Assembly (NCBI GenBank): GCA_947476335.1
Contig: CANJQH010000007.1
Coordinates: 1-64,000 of the forward strand
DNA: 64,000 nt
Origin: Anaerolineae bacterium
GTDB taxonomy: Bacteria > Chloroflexota > Anaerolineae > J036 > Brachytrichaceae
Direction: 5' to 3'
The notes below the pieces were generated by a model. It did not search any database, was not told where the DNA came from, and saw nothing but the letters and a program-made list of their open reading frames with translations. Of the stretch, positions 25,704-34,431 are shown in pieces; the first letter of the stretch is position 1, and every line of letters begins with the position of its first letter. The position numbers were made by a program, and so were the translations under genes.

Positions 25704-25793
25704 TTCAGCCTCAGAGCAGTATTTTCCGCGAAATACGCTGTCCATTCCGCCTTCAGTAAGAGAGACAGCGCGTTTCACAATGGGGAATTGACC
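25704..25793. repeat. Old element A copy between E1 alpha and E1 beta
   Basis: CAGTATTTTCCGCGAAATAC, GCTGTCCATTCCGCCTTC, GAGAGACAGCGCGTTTCAC and TGGGGAATTGACC follow the element A order with many substitutions. The hairpin is partly preserved (GCTGTC/GACAGC) and the termini are gone. Confidence 0.7.
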
Positions 25794-25823
25794 AGCATGA
25801 ACAGGGGCAAAAGGACAACTCTC

Positions 25824-26813
25824 ATGCCCGAACTTACCTACCGCGAAGCAGTGTGTAAAGCGCTGGCGGACGAACTGCGCAGTGATCCCGATGTGATTTT
25901 CTTCGGCGAAGACGTCGGCGAAGCCGGTGGCGTGTTCAAAGTCACCCCAGGTCTGTACGAAGAATTCGGACCCAATCGCGTCCGCGACACTCCAATCTCC
26001 GAACAGGCCATCCTCGGTTCCGCCCTCGGCGCCGCCATCACCGGACTGCGCCCCGTCGCCGAACTCATGTTCGCCGACTTCATCCCGGTGGCGATGGACC
26101 AGATCGTCAACCAGATCGCCAAGTACCGCTATATGAGCGGCGGCCGGCTCCGCACGCCACTGACCGTGCGCGCTGCACAAGGCGGCGGCGTCGGATTCGG
26201 CACACAGCACTCGCAATGCGCCGAATCCTGGCTCGCCAGCTTCCCCGGCATCAAAGTCGTCTCACCAGCCGACCCGGCAGAGGCCTATGGACTACTGCGC
26301 GGTGCCATCCGCGACGACAACCCAGTCTTCGTCCTCGAGCACAAACTGCTCTACAGCATGAAGGGCGAAGTTGCCGCCGATGCCGGTCCGATTACACTCG
26401 GCAAGGCGCGCATCGTGCGCCCCGGAAAACACGTCACTGTCGTCGCACTGCAGCTCATGCTGCAACGTGCGGTCGAAGCAGCGAACCTGCTGGCCACCGA
26501 AGGCATCGACGTCGAAGTCATCGATCTGCGCTGCGTGTCTCCGCTCGACCGCGCCACCGTGCTCACATCTCTCGAAAAAACCGGACGCATAGTGGTCGTT
26601 GAAGAGTCGCCCTCCGGTGCAGGATGGGGCGGCGACATCGCCTCGCTGGCGGCCGACGAGGGCGTCTATTTCCTCGATGCACCCGTCAAGCGCGTCAACA
26701 TGGGCATGACGCTCACACCGTACTCGCCGCCGCTCGAAGACGCCGCCGTGCCAACCACAGCGCGCATCACCGATGCAATTCGCAGCGTAATGCACGGCTA
26801 CCGCAGAAGCTGA
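25824..26813 (+). CDS. 2-oxoacid dehydrogenase E1 beta subunit
   Basis: The 329-residue protein starts MPELTYREAVCKALADEL and has FGEDVGEAGGVFKVT, DTPISEQAILGSALGAA and the C-terminal transketolase domain (VIDLRCVSPLDRATV, VVEESPSGAGWGG) typical of PdhB/AcoB. It pairs with the alpha subunit 150 bases upstream. AAGGA before the ATG at 25824 supports this start. The stop codon TGA shares its last two bases with the target duplication of the next element A copy. Confidence 0.92.
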   Translation: MPELTYREAVCKALADELRSDPDVIFFGEDVGEAGGVFKVTPGLYEEFGPNRVRDTPISEQAILGSALGAAITGLRPVAELMFADFIPVAMDQIVNQIAKYRYMSGGRLRTPLTVRAAQGGGVGFGTQHSQCAESWLASFPGIKVVSPADPAEAYGLLRGAIRDDNPVFVLEHKLLYSMKGEVAADAGPITLGKARIVRPGKHVTVVALQLMLQRAVEAANLLATEGIDVEVIDLRCVSPLDRATVLTSLEKTGRIVVVEESPSGAGWGGDIASLAADEGVYFLDAPVKRVNMGMTLTPYSPPLEDAAVPTTARITDAIRSVMHGYRRS

Positions 26814-26819
26814 CAAAAA

Positions 26820-26931
26820 GTAACTACTCAGGCCCAAATCAGTATTTCCCGCGAAACACACTATTCTCTCCCCCTTCGGAGGAGAGAATAGTGTGTTTCG
26901 CGTTGGAAAAATGGCTGGCCTGAGTAGTTAC
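26820..26931 (+). mobile_element. Element A, intact 112-bp copy
   Basis: It has complete ends and hairpin, with one mismatch at the tip (CCCCCTTCGGAGG). Flanks GACAAAAA (26812-26819) and GACAAAAG (26932-26939) match at 7 of 8 positions. The left flank begins inside the stop codon of the E1 beta gene. Confidence 0.93.
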
Positions 26932-26976
26932 GACAAAAGACACCAGACGACGGACGACAAGCAACTGACCATCGTC

Positions 26977-27999
26977 TTATCGTGCCCGAAACAGCAAAAC
27001 CGGCACATCTGAATGCCGCACCACGCGCTCCGAGACGCTGCCAAGCAGGAAGCGCCGCAGGCCGCTGCGGCCGTGCGTACTCATCGCGATGATGTCAACA
27101 TGCTCATCACGTGCAACATCAAGGATGATCGTCGCCGGATCGCCCAGCAATACGAGCGTGCGAGTCGGCACCCCCCTATGCTGCACAGACGCGCCGGTAT
27201 TTTCGATGTACTCATTCGCCACCTGCTGCTGATAAACATCCGACGCATGCATCGGTTCAAACATCTCGCCGTGAAGCAGCGTTGGCTGAAGAATCGGCAT
27301 CGGCTCTGCCATATATCCACGCTCTCCAGGCGCGACACGCAGCAGCAGAATTTCAGCAGCACACGCCTGTGCAATCTCCTGCACTTTCGGCAATACCGCC
27401 GCCGCCAGCTCTGACCCATCCAACGGCACGAGAATGTGTTTCAACTTCGGCGTCTCGCGCACCACATCCTGCGCACGCACCAGCAGCACCGGCACCTCCG
27501 CATGGCGTGTCACCCGATCCGCCACGCTGCCCAGCACAAAGCGCCCAAGACCGCCACGACCATGCGTCGTCATTGCAATCATGTCGACCGCCTCCTGCTG
27601 TGCCACATCCAGCACAGTTTCGGCAATCACACCCGGCTGCAGAATCGTACGCACTACGAAGCCTTCGCTCAACAGCTGCACCTGCAGCGCATCAAGCTCG
27701 ACTGCTGCCTGCTCAACCTCATGCTCAATGCGCGGATCTGCATGTGGCGGCGCATCAGGAATAAACATGCGATCCCCCAGCGTCGGCTGATATGGGCTGC
27801 TGCCCAGCGGATGTCTCCGCTCACCAAGCACAGCCGCAACGTCCTCCGGCGTCAGCATCACACCAGTCGGCTGCGACGTGACGCGCAGCAAAACCAATTC
27901 GGCAGCCTGCTCCCCGCAGCGCGCGATGTACTTCGCATACGGCAACGACTGCTGAGACAACAAGGATCCATCCAACGGTACGAGAATTCGCTTGAACAT
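26977..27999 (-). CDS. Tandem universal stress protein (UspA x2)
   Basis: The 340-residue protein contains two Usp domains, about 1-165 and 190-340. Each starts with ILVPLDGS and ends with the nucleotide-binding motif (THGRGGLGRFVLGS in the first, THGRSGLRRFLLGS in the second) followed by RHxxVPVLLxRA. Both retain the G-x2-G-x9-G-S pattern, so both probably bind ATP. Such tandem proteins are common in stress-adapted bacteria; the partner or signal is unknown. Confidence 0.92.
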   Translation of the reverse strand: MFKRILVPLDGSLLSQQSLPYAKYIARCGEQAAELVLLRVTSQPTGVMLTPEDVAAVLGERRHPLGSSPYQPTLGDRMFIPDAPPHADPRIEHEVEQAAVELDALQVQLLSEGFVVRTILQPGVIAETVLDVAQQEAVDMIAMTTHGRGGLGRFVLGSVADRVTRHAEVPVLLVRAQDVVRETPKLKHILVPLDGSELAAAVLPKVQEIAQACAAEILLLRVAPGERGYMAEPMPILQPTLLHGEMFEPMHASDVYQQQVANEYIENTGASVQHRGVPTRTLVLLGDPATIILDVARDEHVDIIAMSTHGRSGLRRFLLGSVSERVVRHSDVPVLLFRAR

Positions 28000-28038
28000 T
28001 CAGCTTCCTCCCGCCGGCAACGACAACACCGCCGGCGA

Positions 28039-28044
28039 TACTAT
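28039..28044 (+). promoter_or_regulatory. TACTAT, likely -10 element
   Basis: It lies 5 bases before the ATG at 28050 in the gap between divergent genes, a spacing that would start the transcript at or near the initiation codon. Confidence 0.4.
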
Positions 28045-28049
28045 CAACC

Positions 28050-28565
28050 ATGCCACTTCCGAAACAATCGCTCGCAGACGCGCTACGCCACACATCTGCA
28101 CTTTCAAAAGACGGACAGTTCGCAGCCGCCGCAGCCGAGTACGCCGCCCTCGCCGCCGAAGCGGAAAAAGTTCGGAACCGCCGCCGCGCCGCAAACACAC
28201 ACGCACTCGCCGCACTCGACTTCGCCACCGCGCGCGAACCGAATGCAGCCATGCAACACGCACGCGCCGCATTCAAAGAATTCTTCGACCTGCGCCTGTA
28301 TCAGCGCGCACCGACGTTTTATCTGTCTCTGCTGCGCATCGCCGATGAGCGCAAACTTATCCGCCTCGTGGATGCTCTGCGTACAGAATTCAGCGCACAG
28401 ATAGTCATATACACCGCTGAAGCACGCAAAGAATCCTTCCCTGAGACAAAACTTCCAGCCACATGCCCGGGCTGCGGCCTGGCCATGCGGCCAGAGCTGG
28501 TCGACTGGATCTCCGACGCGCGCGCAGAATGTGATTTCTGCGGCACAGTCATGGACGCACAGTAA
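28050..28565 (+). CDS. Small protein with helical repeats and C-terminal zinc ribbon
   Basis: This 171-residue protein has an N-terminal 110-residue helical, TPR-like part (alanine-rich pairs of helices) and a C-terminal rubredoxin-type zinc ribbon with CPGC and CDFC. Function is unknown; the ribbon suggests nucleic-acid or protein binding. It is divergent from the UspA gene. An intact element A follows the stop codon after three bases. Confidence 0.7.
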   Translation: MPLPKQSLADALRHTSALSKDGQFAAAAAEYAALAAEAEKVRNRRRAANTHALAALDFATAREPNAAMQHARAAFKEFFDLRLYQRAPTFYLSLLRIADERKLIRLVDALRTEFSAQIVIYTAEARKESFPETKLPATCPGCGLAMRPELVDWISDARAECDFCGTVMDAQ

Positions 28566-28576
28566 CTTCTGTTGAA

Positions 28577-28688
28577 GTAACTGCTCAGGCCAGCTATTTT
28601 TCCAACGCGAAACACACTATTGTCTCCCCCTTCGGGGGAGACAATAGTGTGTTTCGCGGGAAATACTGATTTGGGCCTGAGTAGTTAC
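28577..28688 (-). mobile_element. Element A, intact 112-bp copy
   Basis: It has complete ends and a hairpin carrying a compensated pair (CTATTGTCTC/GAGACAATAG). Exact flanks CTGTTGAA lie at 28569-28576 and 28689-28696. Confidence 0.95.
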
Positions 28689-28708
28689 CTGTTGAAGCAT
28701 TAGCTACA

Positions 28709-28738
28709 GGAGTGGCCCCAACCCTAAGTAGAGAGAAA
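28709..28738 (-). repeat. Dispersed 28-bp motif, copy 3 (inverted)
   Basis: GGAGTGGCCCCAACCCTAAG followed by TAGAGAGAAA is the diverged reverse complement of the motifs at 12044 and 17164. Confidence 0.5.
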
Positions 28739-28925
28739 CCTATACCTGCTAAGAACTATGCCGTTGATACAGTGATCGCGAGCAAGTGCAAAGAATCCGG
28801 CTGAGCAATACACGCCTTCAGTACATCAATTCGACTCCGAAGGTGCGCCCGTCGTTTCGGCCAAAGCGTGCGCCAATGGAACGGCTCCAGCTGCACGGCA
28901 CTACGGATATCGTCGACGAATCACC

Positions 28926-31157
28926 TTACCTCGCGTGCTCGAGCAGCTCCGCCACCTTCAGCAAACTCATCCACCACTGTTCCTTCGGTCGATCAAAAGT
29001 CATGTCTCCAAGGTCGTAAAAATTTTTCAGCGGCGTCATCACTACATCACCATGCTGATGGCCGATCATGACTGCATCACGACGACCATACGCAAACTGC
29101 TCACCAAAAAAACCTACTGCACGTGCCGCCAACTGCGTCGCTCGTACGCGGTCTTCCGGGCTCGGATCTCCGCCCTGCTGCATATGGCCAAGCACGGTAT
29201 TGCGCACATCGAAGTGCGCACCGCCCTCTTCTTCGAACATCGCGCACATGAACGGCGTTGTATACAGCTTGTTCGCTGCTTCGTTGCGAACCATCAACGA
29301 CAAGCGATTGCCCTTCTCGAAGCTCTCAATCATGCGCGCCAGATCGCGCTGCAGATCCGCCATGCAGATACCCTGCTCGTGCGTATAGATGTGCTCAGCA
29401 CCGGAAGCGAGTCCGGCCATCACAGCGAGATAGCCACAGTAGTGACCCATTACTTCCACCACGAATGCGCGATGCTGTGATGCAATCGCCGACTGCTTGA
29501 TCATGTCAATCACGCGCACAATGGCGTTCAATGCCGTATCCGCACCCACACTGAAATCCGATCCTGGCAGGTTGTTGTCGATGGAAACCGGTAGACAAAC
29601 GATTGGAATATCCAGTTCCGGATGCAGCACACGCGCAGCGCGCAGCGTATCTGCAGCCACATAACCACTCCAGCCGCCGATGACGATCAGGCCGTCAATC
29701 GCGTGCGCCTGCATCTGCCCTGCGCACAGCGCAATTTCATCGGCCGTCGGCAAATGCCGATTTGTGCCGAGTAGCGCTCCACCTTGCGGCCCCCAGCCAT
29801 CGACGCTGCCCCAATTAAAAGGCTCGATATTGCCCGCGGCAAGGCCGATGAATCCATTGCGCACCGCATGCACATCATGCCCATGCTCAAGCGCAAGCCG
29901 CACCACCGCCCGCACCGCCGTGTTCATCCCAGGTGCCGGCGCACCGCCGTGCATCACCGCGATACGCCGCCCACCACGTGATCCCTGGTCCGGCAGCGCA
30001 CGCGCCATCGCCTCAAATACTTCGTGCAACTCAGCGAAGTCCGCACCACGCAGCTGCATCACACGCTCAAAATTGCCCGCCGCCACAGCCTGCGGAACAG
30101 CACGAGTCTCGGCCACACAGTGCATCAGCGGCGCGCGCACTATGCGATTGTTCTGTATGCCGATCAAACATGGCTCACTCGACGGCGATGTACCCAGCAA
30201 CAACTCCACCGCTTCAACACCAAGCAGCGAACTCATCCAGCGGTCGTACGCACTCGGTGCACCACCACGCTGCACGTGGCCGAGGATCGTCACGCGCACT
30301 TCCACGTTCAGCTGCTCTTCGAGGATGTGCTGCACAGCCTCGCTCGTAATCGGCCGGCCAGCACGATCGCGCGCACCTTCGGCCACCACCACGATGCTGT
30401 CGCGACGCCCGGCCGCACGCCCGGCGCGCAGCAACGCACACATCTGATCTTCCCAGCCGTCCTGCGGCGGAATTTCTGGCAGCAGCACCCAGTCGGCCCC
30501 ACCAGCGATGGCGCCGGCCAACGCCAAATAGCCGCAGTTGCGGCCCATCACTTCGATGATGAACGTGCGCTGATGACTCGCCGCCGTGCTCGAAATCGCA
30601 TCGATGGCCTCGATGATGCGATGCAGCGCCGTGTCCGCACCAATCGTCATATCAGTGCCGCAGAAGTCGTTGTCAATCGAACCCACCAGGCCGACGATGC
30701 CAAGCTGTGGATGCGCATCCGCCAGCGCACGCGGGATGCGCCCACCCGCGACAAGTTCATCCAGCAGGCCCGGCCACTCACGGCGAAAAGTATCGGCGCC
30801 AGTCAGGCTGCCATCACCGCCGATGACGACGATGCGATCGATGCCATGCACAAGCAGATTCTGCGCCGCACTCAACCGGCCAGCTCGCTCACGAAACGCC
30901 GGGCAACGTGCAGTGCCGATGATGGTGCCGCCACGCTGCAGAATGCCGGCGGTATCACGCCACTTCATTGGCCGAATTGCGTCACCCCCATCGACCATGC
31001 CCTGATACCCTTCACGAATCGCGAACACTTTCGCGCCACGATTCAGCGCACTGCGCACCACAGCGCGCACCGCCGCATTCATTCCAGGCGCATCGCCGCC
31101 GCTCGTCAATACACCGATCGAAATTGCTTCGTGCTCACGTTCAATTGAAGAATCCAT
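28926..31157 (-). CDS. Two-domain (eukaryote-like) 6-phosphofructokinase
   Basis: This 743-residue protein has two PfkA domains in tandem, as in eukaryotic ATP-PFK; bacterial enzymes normally have one of about 320 residues. The N-terminal half keeps the catalytic set: GGDAPGMN (20-27), GGDGS (113-117), SIDND (160-164, with the base Asp) and MGRNCGYLA. The C-terminal half (from about 395) keeps the fold (GGAPAPGMN, GADTALN, MGHYCGYLA) but has GGWSG for GGDGS and SIDNN for SIDND, so it is probably a non-catalytic, regulatory half. It catalyses fructose 6-phosphate to fructose 1,6-bisphosphate in glycolysis. Whether ATP or PPi is the donor is not tested; GGDGS favours ATP. Confidence 0.92.
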   Translation of the reverse strand: MDSSIEREHEAISIGVLTSGGDAPGMNAAVRAVVRSALNRGAKVFAIREGYQGMVDGGDAIRPMKWRDTAGILQRGGTIIGTARCPAFRERAGRLSAAQNLLVHGIDRIVVIGGDGSLTGADTFRREWPGLLDELVAGGRIPRALADAHPQLGIVGLVGSIDNDFCGTDMTIGADTALHRIIEAIDAISSTAASHQRTFIIEVMGRNCGYLALAGAIAGGADWVLLPEIPPQDGWEDQMCALLRAGRAAGRRDSIVVVAEGARDRAGRPITSEAVQHILEEQLNVEVRVTILGHVQRGGAPSAYDRWMSSLLGVEAVELLLGTSPSSEPCLIGIQNNRIVRAPLMHCVAETRAVPQAVAAGNFERVMQLRGADFAELHEVFEAMARALPDQGSRGGRRIAVMHGGAPAPGMNTAVRAVVRLALEHGHDVHAVRNGFIGLAAGNIEPFNWGSVDGWGPQGGALLGTNRHLPTADEIALCAGQMQAHAIDGLIVIGGWSGYVAADTLRAARVLHPELDIPIVCLPVSIDNNLPGSDFSVGADTALNAIVRVIDMIKQSAIASQHRAFVVEVMGHYCGYLAVMAGLASGAEHIYTHEQGICMADLQRDLARMIESFEKGNRLSLMVRNEAANKLYTTPFMCAMFEEEGGAHFDVRNTVLGHMQQGGDPSPEDRVRATQLAARAVGFFGEQFAYGRRDAVMIGHQHGDVVMTPLKNFYDLGDMTFDRPKEQWWMSLLKVAELLEHAR

Positions 31158-31207
31158 AGCTCAATTTTTTGAAAGTTAAAAGTAGATGGTCACAGTAGAT
31201 ATTCCTA

Positions 31208-31297
31208 AGTGAGTCGCCAAAAGTTCTGGCGGCAGATTCGCCTCCCCCGCTTTGCGGGGGAGGCGAATCTGCCGGACAAAACTTATGGACAGGAACT
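31208..31297 (+). mobile_element. Element B, 90-bp copy
   Basis: Imperfect inverted ends are AGTGAGTCGCCAAAAGTT and, on the complement, AGTTCCTGTCCATAAGTT. A perfect 21-bp-arm hairpin (31230-31250/31254-31274, CGGCAGATTCGCCTCCCCCGC) lies inside. The dinucleotide TA flanks both sides, as expected for Tc1/mariner-IS630-type insertion. Confidence 0.85.
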
Positions 31298-31299
31298 TA

Positions 31300-31369
31300 G
31301 TCACCGTCCATAATTTCTCGGACCAGTCAGTTGTCCAACACGAAAAATTGAGATGCCTGAGTAGCTGCA
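31300..31369. repeat. Degenerate element A remnant
   Basis: GACCAGTCAGTTGTCCAACACG and GATGCCTGAGTAGCTGC follow element A with many changes. It adjoins the element B copy. Confidence 0.5.
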
Positions 31370-31402
31370 TCCACTGTAGATATTCGCTGTAACTATCCAC
31401 CC

Positions 31403-33088
31403 TCATGCACTCAACAGCAGCAGCACCGCCTGCGCCAGCAGAATTTTCGCCACCATGGCGACAGGATACACGGTGGCATAGGCAAGTGCAGGCAGATCAT
31501 TGCCCGTCTGATCACTCGCAAATGACAAGACGGCCGGATTCGTCTGCAAGCCGGCAAGCATCCCGATCAGCAGGCTCATCGGTGTTTTGAAAACGCGATG
31601 ACCAATCCAGAGCAAAATGAACGCAGTCACGGCCGTCACCACAGCACCTGCGAAAAACAACGCCATGCCACCGCTGCTCAGCAGCGTGCTGACAAATGCG
31701 TAGCCCGCGCGCGTTCCAACACCCGCAAGAAAAAGCACCATGCCGAACTGCCGCAGCGTCAGGTTCGCGCTGTACGGCACGCTCCACACCAATCGCCCGC
31801 TGCGTTCAAGCGCACCAAGCACGAGTGCGACGAGCAGCGGGCCGCCTGCAATGCCCAGTCGAAAAGACGCACCGCCAGGCAGAGGAATTGGCACCGTGCC
31901 GAGCAGCAAGCCGAACACAAGGCCGGCACTGAACGTCAGCACGTCGATCTCACTCAGTGCACGATACGAATCACCAAGGAATTCGCTCACTTCACGCATG
32001 CGATCGCGCAGCGCGACAACGCGTACACGATCACCAGGTTCGAGCACGGTCGCACCCGTCGCCAGCAATTCGATATCGCCGCGTCGCACGCGCGTGATCA
32101 ACGCACCGAAGCGCGTCTGCAAACCAAGCTCATCCAGCCGCCGCCCGAGCACGGCCGGGTTCGACACGAAGATGCGCCGAAAGTCGATCACCGTCCGATC
32201 GAGCGCAAGCTGTTCATCGACCGCTGTGCCCAGCGCAGCCACGACGGCGTCGAGATCGTCACGCACGCCGATTACCATGAGCAGATCACCAGCCGCAATG
32301 CGCGTGCCGCCGCTCACGAGGCCCAGTTCTTCAGCATGACGAATGCGCGAAAACACCACGCGCCAGCCAAAGCGCGCAATCAGATCCTGGACGGTCATAC
32401 CAACGACGTCCAGATTTTCAACACGCACTGTGCACGAGAGCAGCTCCTCACCGGAAGCGCCCAGGTCGCGCAGTTTGCGCGCTTCGGCCGCGTAGTCGGG
32501 CTTCCATGCGCGCTGCGCCAGTTGAATCGCCACGATCATGCCGAGCACGCCCATCGGATACGCGATCGAATAGCCAATGATCGGCTCAATCGCCATGCGC
32601 TCGCGCAGCTCCGGCGACGCAAGACGACCAATCTGTTCAACCACTCCCGCCAACGCTGGCGTGTTCGTCAGGCTTCCGGCAAAAAGACCAGCGCTCTGCG
32701 CAGCAGGCAGGCGCAGCACAAGCGCAGTCGCAACAACCAGCCCGGCGGCCAGCAACAGCGTGACCAGCACAAGTGCCACATCACGCAGCCCGCCGCGGCG
32801 CATCGCACGAAAAAAACCCGGCCCACTGCTCAACCCTATCGTGTACACAAATAACACCAGCCCAAGCTGCATCACCAACTCCGGCAGCTTCAGTACCGGA
32901 TCGATCGCACCGACAGCGAGGCCGACGAACAACACCGCCGCCACGCCGAGGCTCGTCCCACCGATGCGCACCGCACCGAGCGGATACCCGATTCCTGCAA
33001 CGAGAAACAGCAGCAGCAGCGGATTCGCCGCAAGCAGCGCCACGAAATCGTTCCACATGATCAGCAACATTACCACCGGCAGGGACAT
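31403..33088 (-). CDS. AspT/YidE-family membrane exchanger with two TrkA_C domains
   Basis: This 561-residue protein has the duplicated AspT-type architecture: about five membrane helices (residues 10-170), two RCK/TrkA_C domains (about 205-375; VENLDVVGMTVQDL, LEPGDRVRVVAL), then a second set of helices with GLVFGLLLGTVPIPLP and GMLAGLQTNPAVLSF. Relatives exchange aspartate for alanine, or are putative transporters. The start at 33088 is inferred from where membrane homology begins; 33070 and 33058 are alternatives. It is divergent from the enolase-superfamily gene. Confidence 0.85.
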   Translation of the reverse strand: MSLPVVMLLIMWNDFVALLAANPLLLLFLVAGIGYPLGAVRIGGTSLGVAAVLFVGLAVGAIDPVLKLPELVMQLGLVLFVYTIGLSSGPGFFRAMRRGGLRDVALVLVTLLLAAGLVVATALVLRLPAAQSAGLFAGSLTNTPALAGVVEQIGRLASPELRERMAIEPIIGYSIAYPMGVLGMIVAIQLAQRAWKPDYAAEARKLRDLGASGEELLSCTVRVENLDVVGMTVQDLIARFGWRVVFSRIRHAEELGLVSGGTRIAAGDLLMVIGVRDDLDAVVAALGTAVDEQLALDRTVIDFRRIFVSNPAVLGRRLDELGLQTRFGALITRVRRGDIELLATGATVLEPGDRVRVVALRDRMREVSEFLGDSYRALSEIDVLTFSAGLVFGLLLGTVPIPLPGGASFRLGIAGGPLLVALVLGALERSGRLVWSVPYSANLTLRQFGMVLFLAGVGTRAGYAFVSTLLSSGGMALFFAGAVVTAVTAFILLWIGHRVFKTPMSLLIGMLAGLQTNPAVLSFASDQTGNDLPALAYATVYPVAMVAKILLAQAVLLLLSA

Positions 33089-33185
33089 CGAAGTTCGAAG
33101 AAGATTCTCCACAGTCGTCGGCGGTCTGTACTCATCCGTCCTCCACTTCCCCTCCCACCTCATCGGTGCCACAATCCCACCATCT

Positions 33186-34325
33186 ATGGCACTCAAATTT
33201 CGCAAGTTTCGCGTTTTCGAAGTCGTGGTTCCAGCACGCCGAGACATCTTGTCCGCACAGATGAAGGGCCGTATATATTCCGGCAGCATCACCTGGGACC
33301 AGCTCTCGCTGCACCTCATTGAAGCCGAGACCGACGCCGGCTTCGTCGCTGTCGGCGAATCGCCGCGCGGCACCTCGCATGCCATGGTCGAAGCAACGCT
33401 GCGCGATCTGCTCAGCCGTGACCTCACCGCGCACACCCCGGCCACGATGTGGATGGCCGACGGCGATCTGCCGCAGAGCTACCCAAACTGGTCGTGGCAG
33501 ATGCAGCCGCAGCTGAGCTATCTGCTCATGGAATCGCTGTGGCTCGATGCTGCCGGCAAAGCCGCCGGCATGCCCGCGCATCAACTGCTCGGCGGCGCGG
33601 TGCGCGATCGTGTGCTGACGGACTTCTGGGCCAACCGCCCCGATGCGCCGACCATGCTCACACTGATCCGTGAAGCGATCGACCGCGGCCTGCATGGCAT
33701 CAAGATGAAAAGCGATAGCACCGGCGACACCGCGCGCGCACTCATCGAAATCGCCGGCGACCTGCCGGCCGGCTTCCGCGTCACCATCGACCCAATGAAC
33801 TCCTGGCGCAGTCTGCGTGAAAGCGCACGCTGGCTCGAAGCACTCTCGAAACTGCCGATCGACATCCAGCTCGAAGATCCTTTTCCCTATCTCGCCACAG
33901 ACGACTGGCGCCAGGCGCGCACCTTCAAGCCACTCACCATCGTCTGCCACGCGCGCTCCGAACACGATTTCCGCATCGCACTCGACAAGGAACTCTCCGA
34001 CGCCTACAACCTCGCCGGCGGCGGCGCATTCAATTTCCAGCAGCTCGCGCACATCGCTGAGTTCTACAGCAAAGACTGCTGGCAGGGCAGCGCACTCGAA
34101 CTCGGCGTCGCCCAGCACGTGCGCCTGCACGCCGCCTCCGCCGCGCGCGCCTGCGTGCTTGCCAGCGATCTGCAAAGCGAATGGGTGCGCGAACACACGC
34201 TCGTCACCCAGCGCATGCAGTACGTCGATGGCCACGCCATCGTCCCCCAACGCCCAGGCCTCGGCGTCGAACTCGATCACGCAGCCATCCAGAAATACCT
34301 GCGCAGCCAGTGGGAAGTGGCGTAA
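33186..34325 (+). CDS. Enolase-superfamily enzyme (mandelate racemase/muconate lactonizing type)
   Basis: The 379-residue protein has an N-terminal capping domain and a barrel with the K-x-K catalytic motif (GIKMKSDS) and metal ligands in TIDPMNSW and IQLEDPFPY. The reaction is probably abstraction of a proton alpha to a carboxylate, with dehydration of a sugar acid a good guess from the rhamnose genes that follow. Substrate is not assignable. An ATG begins MALKFRKFRVFEV. It opens a co-directional block that runs to rhaB. Confidence 0.8.
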   Translation: MALKFRKFRVFEVVVPARRDILSAQMKGRIYSGSITWDQLSLHLIEAETDAGFVAVGESPRGTSHAMVEATLRDLLSRDLTAHTPATMWMADGDLPQSYPNWSWQMQPQLSYLLMESLWLDAAGKAAGMPAHQLLGGAVRDRVLTDFWANRPDAPTMLTLIREAIDRGLHGIKMKSDSTGDTARALIEIAGDLPAGFRVTIDPMNSWRSLRESARWLEALSKLPIDIQLEDPFPYLATDDWRQARTFKPLTIVCHARSEHDFRIALDKELSDAYNLAGGGAFNFQQLAHIAEFYSKDCWQGSALELGVAQHVRLHAASAARACVLASDLQSEWVREHTLVTQRMQYVDGHAIVPQRPGLGVELDHAAIQKYLRSQWEVA

Positions 34326-34400
34326 ATGATTGCGGATTTTAGATTTCAGATTTCTGATTTGGCCCGCACCCACATCAGCCACGGCCGCGAGTGCGTCAAT

Positions 34401-34428
34401 CTGAAATCTGAAATCTGAAATCTGAAAT
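34401..34428. repeat. Four tandem 7-bp units
   Basis: CTGAAAT is repeated four times and is complementary to ATTTCAGATTTCTGATTT upstream (34343-34360), so a long imperfect stem can form after the enolase-family gene. An element A copy is inserted at its right edge. Confidence 0.75.
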
Positions 34429-34431
34429 AGG

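Noticed and set aside
24705-26813. Assignment as acetoin dehydrogenase (acoAB)
   Set aside because: No acetoin-specific genes lie nearby and E1 motifs do not separate the two; left as a generic 2-oxoacid dehydrogenase E1 pair.
26820-26931. Element A as a simple Rho-independent terminator
   Set aside because: Hairpins of this type sit after genes, but fixed 112-bp length, terminal inverted repeats and target duplications show a mobile element; terminator activity may be a side effect.
30024-31148. Long plus-strand open frame across the phosphofructokinase gene
   Set aside because: It is the antisense shadow of a gene with intact catalytic motifs; its composition is dominated by His, Arg, Thr and Gln without any family motif.
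31598-32854. 418-residue plus-strand frame across the AspT-like gene
   Set aside because: Antisense shadow of a clear membrane transporter; no motif and unnatural composition.
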